Source: Narthecium ossifragum (lineage: Eukaryota > Streptophyta > Magnoliopsida > Dioscoreales > Nartheciaceae). From it: a stretch of DNA of 64,000 nucleotides. Shown in pieces: positions 57,694-64,000 of this stretch (position 1 is the first letter of the stretch; the number at the start of each line of letters is the position of its first letter). Under the pieces are notes generated by a model. That model had not been told where the DNA came from, searched no databases, and saw only the letters and a program-made list of their open reading frames with translations. The stretch covers positions 18,982,170-19,046,169 of the forward strand of contig OY986970.1 in assembly GCA_963920575.1 (NCBI GenBank). The letters are read 5' to 3'. A program made the translations under genes and the position numbers.

Positions 57694-59007
57694 TGATAAC
57701 TCACTAAATATTCATAATGAAACCCGTTAATTTATCTTTGTTAATTTGAGAGTGTTTCTCTTTGATAATTTGTTGGTTGATTTCAGATTTAATGAATATT
57801 CAAGATAGGAAATACAGAAAAGAGTTAATATGCTGAAAATACGCCTTTATGCTGTCAGTTTGAAAAGAATTTGCCAAAATCTTCAGAGAATTCCTAAATT
57901 CTTGAAATTTGGAGGATTGTTAGAAGATACTGAGATGAACAACTTTTATGTTGAAAGTTTCACCAAACTCCCTATAGATGTTAGAAAATTATCAAGACAA
58001 AGTTGCTGAAAAACAAGTCTGGTCGATCAATCGTTGGCGTCTGACGATCAATCGGTCATCTAGATGATCAATCGGGCGGGCGGAAGATAAGTTTTAGAAA
58101 GATTAGAGACTAATTGAAGTGTAATTAATTTGGCCGAGTATCTTCCTATAAAAAGATGCTTTCTGGCCGAAAATTCATGATCATCATAGAGAGAAAAGAG
58201 AGAATTAGGGTTTCTGAAGATGGTGGAGCCAAGACGTGGATTCCTATCATTCTTCATCAAATCTATGGCTTTCATCCCCAATATGATTAGCTAATTCTTC
58301 TACTTAGGGATCTCATGAAGCTTTAGAATAATTTATTTGTATTTTTGTAGTTTGAATATTGTATATTTTTTCTAAACATGATCTTATGGATGTGATTTTA
58401 ATGATAATAGAGTTGAAGGAACAGAGTTCTCTTGATGTAATTTTAGACCTACATGATTTCTGTGATTGATTGTAGAGATTTATAAGATGGTTTTCATGTG
58501 GTTTGTGAATACCCGATGAGATATTTTATGCTTAGTGACTATATGTTGTGCTTAGATTACCCCGAAGAAAAGTTATGCTAATCGAAAATAAAATATGTCT
58601 TTGGAAAACACTTACCTTCTTTCAGGGATTCATGCAAGCTTAAGAAGCTATGAATCTATAATGTCTAGAAAAGAAGACAAGAGGATAATTAGAGAATACA
58701 TGAAGTAAAACTAAAGTGGATTGAGTAATCCCTAGTTTTTTCTATCATTTATTTACTTTATTCTTTTTCCATTGCTTTCTTAAGTAGTTTTAATTAATCA
58801 GTTTTAAAATCCAATAAACCCTTCATTGCTTTAGGATTAGAGTTTGAGACTTAATTCTGATTTCGTTGTTTAAATCGATTGTTTCCTGTGGACTGACCCC
58901 GTATTTCACCACTATTCTACTCAATAGTTTAGGGTTTCCATAAGGGTTTAAAAATTTCTAAATTGTGTTTTGCGTACGAGTAAATGACATCATTTCGTGA
59001 GCGATCA
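57694..59007 (+). repeat. Athila/Tat-type 5' LTR (1314 bp)
   Basis: Ends are TGATAACTCAC and GTGAGCGATCA, an imperfect 11-bp inverted repeat. A TATA-like CCTATAAAAAGATGC lies near 58145, and GTGGACTGACCCCGTATTTC near 58890 is a phrase I associate with Athila-type LTRs. A primer site follows at once. GATCAATCG boxes cluster at 58022-58075. No partner LTR is in the window; the element either continues elsewhere or was truncated near 59590. Confidence 0.85.
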
Positions 59008-59012
59008 GTTTT

Positions 59013-59030
59013 TGGCGCCGTTGCCAGGGA
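59013..59030 (+). promoter_or_regulatory. Athila/Tat primer-binding site
   Basis: TGGCGCCGTTGCCAGGGA, the classic Athila/Tat primer site (tRNA-Asp type), five bases after the LTR end. Confidence 0.9.
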
Positions 59031-59590
59031 ACTTTTTCTGATTTTTCAGGGAGTATCGATTAAGTTTTCTTTACTCTTTTTCTGGGCTTAGTTAGATTTT
59101 TCTTTTTCTTATTTTTCTTTCTCTTTCTTTATTCTACACTTTTTAGGATTCATCTAATACTTTTTTGAAATTTTGCAGCATTAAAATCGGAATTTTTCTT
59201 GGAGAGAGAAGCCAACCCGCTGCCTAGAGCGATTGGGCGGACCTGAATCCGACCGATCGAAACTGTGCAATCTGTCTGCTTTGCTGTGACGAACAATCAA
59301 TCGGCCAGACCACCGATCAATCGTATGGAAATCGGTCGATCGGCCACCCAAACGATCAATCGTCAGCGTGTCAGGTAAGCCTTCTAACCTGCAACTTTTC
59401 ATTCAATTGTGGTGTTCCGTTGTTTTCTCTTCTCCTCCAAATCTTCTGTTTACATATTAGATTACAAAATCTAATATTTTAAGGCCTTATTCTTCATTTT
59501 TTTTCTTCTATTTACCTTTCCTTTTTCCCAGTTCATGTTCCAGTATAGAGAACAGTGAGAAAAACTTTCGCTTGGATTAAATAATGGGGA
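59031..59590 (+). other. Athila-type untranslated leader, truncated
   Basis: A T-rich leader with another cluster of CGATCAATCG/CGGTCGATCGG boxes (about 59220-59370). Gag is not reached. The sequence character changes near 59590, where I place the break. Confidence 0.55.
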
Positions 59591-60500
59591 AAGGGCCGGA
59601 GGTACTTTATGAGAAAACAGTACGGTTTAAGCTTAGGGCGGGGTTTTTTTAGGACGTTAAGTCCTTTTCTTGAAAAAAAGACTTAAATGCCCTTCTCTTT
59701 TAAAACCCTAGCTGAAAACCACCTCCTTTCTCCTATCCCACCCCGAGGCGCCCCAGTCACCTTGGCTACCAATTGTCCCTTGTCCGACGGAACGCCACCG
59801 GCCCTTCTAGCACCTCCTATCGAGCTCGCCAGCTTCTCTTCTCATCATTCCCAAGCTCACCGTTGCTGAGAACCAAGCCGGTCACAACCCCGTCCCTCTC
59901 CGACCTTCTTCTCCGATGTTCCCTCTTCATCCTCCGCCCCTCGCCCCACCATCACCAGAGCCATATCCCGCTCCCCGATCCCGACTAGATAACCACACCA
60001 ACGTAGGCTCTGACCTCTGCTCTTATTGCTCTTTCCCGGTGCTGTCGTCCTTAACCAAGTGCCCGCGTCAATCACGTTGCTTCGCCCTCGCCAGCGGTAA
60101 CGGGACACTCTACCTTTGTCGTCGTTGTTGCTAGGCCGTCACCCTCTCACCGTCAAGCCTCGCAAACTCCGCCAACAAAGCTTCCTTGGCCACCTTTCAC
60201 TTTCCACTTTCCACTTTCCACTTTCTGCAGGCACCATCGAACACATTACTTCGCCCTCGCCACGGGCAACGAGACACTTCTTCGATGTCATCGTAGCCGG
60301 GCTATCACTATCTCATCGTCAAGCCTCGCCAAACTCCGCCAACGAAGCTTCCTTGGCCACCTTTTATTTTCCACTTTCTGCGAGCACCGTCGATTTATGC
60401 AAGCGTAGCTGATGAAGAACTCACCTCAAGACCACAACTCTAGAAGATGACAACGAGATGAGAACAGAGGAAGAAGAAAAAAATTGAAGGAAAGGAAAGA
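59591..60500. other. Pro/Ser-codon-rich region with an internal tandem duplication
   Basis: Short plus-strand frames (for example 59687-59869) have no domain I recognise. A duplicated block of roughly 165 bp (about 60065-60230 and 60232-60400) shares CTTCGCCCTCGCCA, CTCCGCCAAC and AAGCTTCCTTGGCCACCTTT. The first unit contains four ACTTTCC repeats (about 60197-60222). It could be old gene-derived or transposon sequence. Confidence 0.5.
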
Positions 60501-62069
60501 AGAAGCCTCAATTAATGGTTAAGGGCACCCTACATCCACTTAATGGCTGAACGATACCCCTCACTCTCCTTATCACTAAGCAGAGAATTCTTATTAATTA
60601 AGCATACCAAAGAACTACATAAGTCTCCTATTAATACTACTAACAATACCCAGCTGAAGGCTTGGATGTCCCAGCACTCACAGGCGCTCCTACTAAGACT
60701 CCTCCTATAACTCACATACCCATCCATACTGCACTCTTCCTACTGCTCCAACTCTAACATATTGAAAGCAACTCAAATACTAACAGCTAACTAGATAAGA
60801 GTTAACAAGTCTTTCAAAGATATATGGAGTTGAAACTCCGTGCCCGTCCTGAACGCCGGCGCTCATCAGTAGCCACTTGCATCCGTGTTCTTTCCTCAAA
60901 CACCAGCATGCTCGCATCCACCAAAGATGGTCATAAGTACAAAGAAATCCTCGACCCCAAATCGAATCAAAATCGAACCTAGATCACCACACCAACCCAC
61001 AAATCCAGAGTCAAAAAGAGAAAAACAAACGGGAAGAGAGAGAGAGAGAGCAGGAAAAAGGGAGATCGGAGTAGGAAAGGCTTGAGGGATACAGTGATCT
61101 AGTTGTTGTTTATTAACGATCGATCTCTAGAAGCGGTGCCAAATGAATACCTATCTGTATGGCCGGTATATAATCTCCTTGGTTCACATCGCTCACCCGA
61201 GATGAGCTCGACGCCGCCCCCAGCGCCGTAGCTCAATGAAGAAGTCCGCATGGACTATGTAATAATAATTACCTAGTAAAAGGTAATAAACGCCAATTTC
61301 CCGTTAAAACATTAGCACATTGGTCATTTTTTTCTAACTTGGGTAAGGTTAAACAATCAAATTGGAGTTGAGGGAGAGGATATTTATGCTAGAAACTTAT
61401 ATATTTAAGAAAAATGTGCAATTATCAAGATACTATTGAGGAAATATATAATTACTATTTTTTGGAGCAAGATGTAACTAACCCTTAATCTTAGATCAGT
61501 TTTTTTTTATTTTTTTTTATTTTTAAGTTAAGCTAAGAGGCCGGAACAACAACTCAGATCAAGCCCCGACATTGGCACCGCACGGCTATGTAGTGCACCA
61601 TCGGCCTCATGTGTTTGGTTCGTATGAGTAAAGATTTTAACATACAGAGGATGGACTAAAATGCAAAAGCATGACTTGACGTAACACATTTACGATATCA
61701 CCCGATACGGAATCAGCAAACCTGCCAAGTTTTTCGACAAAATAACCGAAGGAAGCAATAATGTTTGTCTAGGCACCGGTCAAAATGCAATGCAATTGTC
61801 TATATGTCAAATTTAGCTAAAATGCTTGACAATTAATGAATTTTGCCCCCCACTGAATGAGGTCTAGAACTAGCTGTACTCAGCATATGGATACCAAGGG
61901 GTAATGCAACTAATAAGAAGTCCGACACGAAGTTTCTGATTCGCTTCTGTAAATAACATCCAATAGCTTGTCGGATTTGGGTTTGGATGCTAACGATTCT
62001 GATCCATAGCGTAGGCTTCTAATATCTAGTAACCCAATCGGCTAACCAGCTGCAGCTTTCTCATATCGG
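60501..62069. other. intergenic region upstream of the PPR gene
   Basis: Contains a short (GA)n run (about 61037-61052), AT-rich stretches and a T/A-rich tract (61499-61525). A minus-strand ATG at about 61245 opens a ~19-codon frame ending at a GT splice-donor-like site (MRTSSLSYGAGGG, then a GTGAGC), which could be a first exon of an unidentified minus-strand gene. I see no other support, and no clear core promoter for the PPR gene. Confidence 0.4.
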
Positions 62070-64000
62070 ATGTTCTCATCGCCCGTATACACAAGAATCC
62101 GAACCCGAGTCTGCCAACTCTCCTCCCTAATAACCGTCCACCAGCACCATCCAAACATCTCAGCCGTCCGTATATTTCCCGCTCCAGCACACGATGACGT
62201 CGACTCCGCGCTCAACTCGTTCGACGCAATGCCCCAGAAGAGCTCGTCCGTCTATAACTCGCTCATCGCCGAGTACAGCCACCGCGGCCTCGCCCGGCGC
62301 GCCTGGGCGCTGCTCGCGCGCATGCTCTCCTCGGGCCTCCGCCCGACGCCGTTCACCTTTGGCGCCATCCTCTCCTCCAAATCCTTCGACCCTTCTCTCG
62401 CTCTCCTTCTCCACCCTTTGATCTTGAAAGCCGGGCTGCTCCACTCCGAGCCCTTCTCCGGCACGGCTTTACTGTGCCTCTTTACTAGACATGGAAGCTT
62501 GGACGTTGCCTTCAAGCTGTTCGACGAGATGCCCATTAGAACCGTAGTCACTTGGAACGTCCTTATTCATGGGCTTTCCCGACGTGGGTATGCCGGAGAC
62601 TCGATGGTTTCGTTCCGAGAGCTTATGAGAAGCCGGATTGGGTTGTCAGAGTTTTCGTTTATTAGCATCTTGTCAGCGTTCCGAGCACCGCATTGGTGGT
62701 GGTGTGTGGAGCAAGTGCAGGGCATAGTACATAAAACATCCATGGATTATTTTGTTGTGGTTGTGAATGCTTTGTTAGATGCTTACTCAGGTTGCATTGG
62801 AGTGTATGAGGCTGAAAAGTTGTTTACTGAGTTGCCCATTAAAGATATCGTCACTTGGAACACTGTGATAGGAGCTTTTGCAAAGAGTGGGACTCCAGAA
62901 AAGGCTTTGGAACTCTTCTTGGCAATGCAGTTTGAAGGATTTCATCCTAATGAGACAACGTTCTCAAGTGTTCTGGTTTGTTGCATTGGTATGAAGGTAC
63001 CGGCATATGGGGAGCTCATTCATGCAAAAGCCATCAAACACAATCTTCAGAATAGTTTGTTTCTGGGAAGCTCGCTTGTTGATTTCTATGCTAAGTTCAA
63101 GAGCATGGTTGATGCCCTCATGATGTTTAATGAGATCCCGGAGAAGAATGTTGTCTCATGGAATACTCTAATATCAGCATATTCAAACGAAGGTTGTAAT
63201 GCTTCAGTAGCTCTTCTGAAAGAGATGTTGGACTCTGGAATTACTCCTAGTGAGTTCTCTTTCTCTTCTGGACTCAAATGTGTGTCTCTTTTGGACCTCC
63301 AGCAACTTCATTCAGTCATAGTCAAAATGGGTTATGGTTGCAATGAGTATGTTTCGAGCGCAATCACTGCCTCTTATGTCTCTCATGGCGTTGTATCAAA
63401 TGCCTCATCTTGTCATTATGCTTCAGATGAGCCAGCAAATGTTGTGACAACGAACATTATAGCTGGTGTTTCTAACAGAGAAGGCCGTTATAAAGAGACC
63501 AAGAAGCTATTCTCCCAAGTTCAAGATATGGATACGGTTTCCTGGAACATCTTGCTTACTGCTTGTGCACGCAATGGAGACTATTTAGAGGCTTTCGAAC
63601 TGTTCAAGAAGATGCAAACTTCTGGGTATCTCATTGACAATTTCACGGTTGTGAGTCTATTGAGCATATGTTCGAAAATCGACAGCCTTGTTTTGGGCAG
63701 TTTGCTTCATGGTCTTATCATCAAAACAAATTCTGGGCTTCTTGAAGTGTTTGTCAATAATGTCTTGTTAGATATGTATGCTAAATGTGGCAGTCTGGAG
63801 AGTTCTTGGAGAGTTTTTGAGGAGATGCCAGAGAGAAATCTTATCTCTTGGACAGCTTGTATAGCAGGACTGGGACTTCATGGTTGCACTCATGACGCAC
63901 TGAAGAAGTTTCAGCAAATGGAACTAGAGGGGTTTAAGCCAGATAGGGTTGCATTTCTAGCAGTTCTTTCGGCTTGCAGGCACAGTGGATTGGTGGAAGA
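62070..64000 (+). CDS. PLS-class pentatricopeptide repeat protein, 3' end outside the window
   Basis: One open frame of 643 codons runs off the right edge without a stop. It consists of degenerate pentatricopeptide motifs, which bind organellar RNA one base per repeat. Recurrent S-type motifs sit at residues about 62 (YNSLIAEYS), 161 (TWNVLIHGL), 262 (TWNTVIGAF), 363 (SWNTLISAY), 491 (SWNILLTAC) and 593 (SWTACIAGL). The repeated ~101-residue interval equals a P+L+S triplet, placing it in the plant PLS subfamily, often linked to editing or processing of chloroplast or mitochondrial transcripts. The E/DYW tail, if any, lies beyond the window. I chose ATG 62070: it is in frame, and the first ~40 residues (MFSSPVYTRIRTRVCQLSS) are Ser/Arg-rich and free of acidic residues, like an organelle transit peptide. 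ATG 62229 would cut into the first repeat. The central part (VVTTNIIAG near residue 457) recalls the At3g58590 type, from memory only. The 5' end is much more GC-rich than the rest. No intron is evident. Confidence 0.93.
   Translation, partial: MFSSPVYTRIRTRVCQLSSLITVHQHHPNISAVRIFPAPAHDDVDSALNSFDAMPQKSSSVYNSLIAEYSHRGLARRAWALLARMLSSGLRPTPFTFGAILSSKSFDPSLALLLHPLILKAGLLHSEPFSGTALLCLFTRHGSLDVAFKLFDEMPIRTVVTWNVLIHGLSRRGYAGDSMVSFRELMRSRIGLSEFSFISILSAFRAPHWWWCVEQVQGIVHKTSMDYFVVVVNALLDAYSGCIGVYEAEKLFTELPIKDIVTWNTVIGAFAKSGTPEKALELFLAMQFEGFHPNETTFSSVLVCCIGMKVPAYGELIHAKAIKHNLQNSLFLGSSLVDFYAKFKSMVDALMMFNEIPEKNVVSWNTLISAYSNEGCNASVALLKEMLDSGITPSEFSFSSGLKCVSLLDLQQLHSVIVKMGYGCNEYVSSAITASYVSHGVVSNASSCHYASDEPANVVTTNIIAGVSNREGRYKETKKLFSQVQDMDTVSWNILLTACARNGDYLEAFELFKKMQTSGYLIDNFTVVSLLSICSKIDSLVLGSLLHGLIIKTNSGLLEVFVNNVLLDMYAKCGSLESSWRVFEEMPERNLISWTACIAGLGLHGCTHDALKKFQQMELEGFKPDRVAFLAVLSACRHSGLVE

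Overview
The window looks like nuclear DNA of a flowering plant. It is almost entirely nested LTR retrotransposons (Ty1/copia and Ty3/gypsy), LINE 3' ends, Cassandra-type LTRs carrying 5S rRNA sequence, and DNA-transposon derivatives (Mutator-like, hAT, CACTA-like, TTA- and TA-flanked MITEs). The only host gene I can support is a pentatricopeptide-repeat (PPR) gene that starts at 62070 and runs off the right edge. Its GC-rich 5' end would suit a monocot or an early-diverging angiosperm, but I cannot place the species.

Left nest (1-22111). An old minus-strand copia remnant (copia-A) was hit by a solo LTR (18649-20631, duplication CTAGG), which itself holds a 5'-truncated LINE (18752-20149, 18-bp duplication). 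Copia-A was also hit by copia-B (minus strand, right LTR 18034-18587), which continues past position 1. Copia-B's gag was split by copia-C (11569-17636, duplication GTTGG) and by a Del/Tekay-like chromovirus, gypsy-D (1905-11473, duplication AAGCA). Copia-C's reverse transcriptase carries a Cassandra solo LTR (15839-16208). A second LINE 3' end lies at 21913-22111.

Middle nest (about 22927-52183). This is one large Tat-lineage gypsy element, gypsy-E. It has a truncated left LTR, gag, protease, RT, RNase H, a second RNase H, integrase, an antisense ORF resembling the plant mobile domain, and a complete right LTR. Its 29 kb span includes a truncated Del LTR (25078-27040), copia-F (28661-34259, with a Mutator-like element nested inside another), a hAT derivative (36021-37029, duplication TATGTTCC) and a decayed Del composite (39146 to about 47040), which contains a MITE and a copia LTR.

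Right part (52184-64000). A CACTA-like end is followed by a Del solo LTR (52991-54915), a copia remnant with a foldback MITE, a second Cassandra LTR with multiplied 5S boxes, an Athila/Tat-type LTR with primer-binding site and leader (57694 to about 59590), about 2.5 kb without a recognised gene, and then the PPR gene.

Two signals go beyond ordinary transposon nesting. Several Del-type LTRs carry palindromic GATCGATC boxes in arrays or pairs spaced 21-22 bp, about two DNA turns; some pairs also form perfect hairpins. In addition, nearly every in-frame stop in the otherwise open element ORFs is explained by one cytosine-deamination transition, often CAG to TAG, as expected of heavily methylated, silenced DNA.
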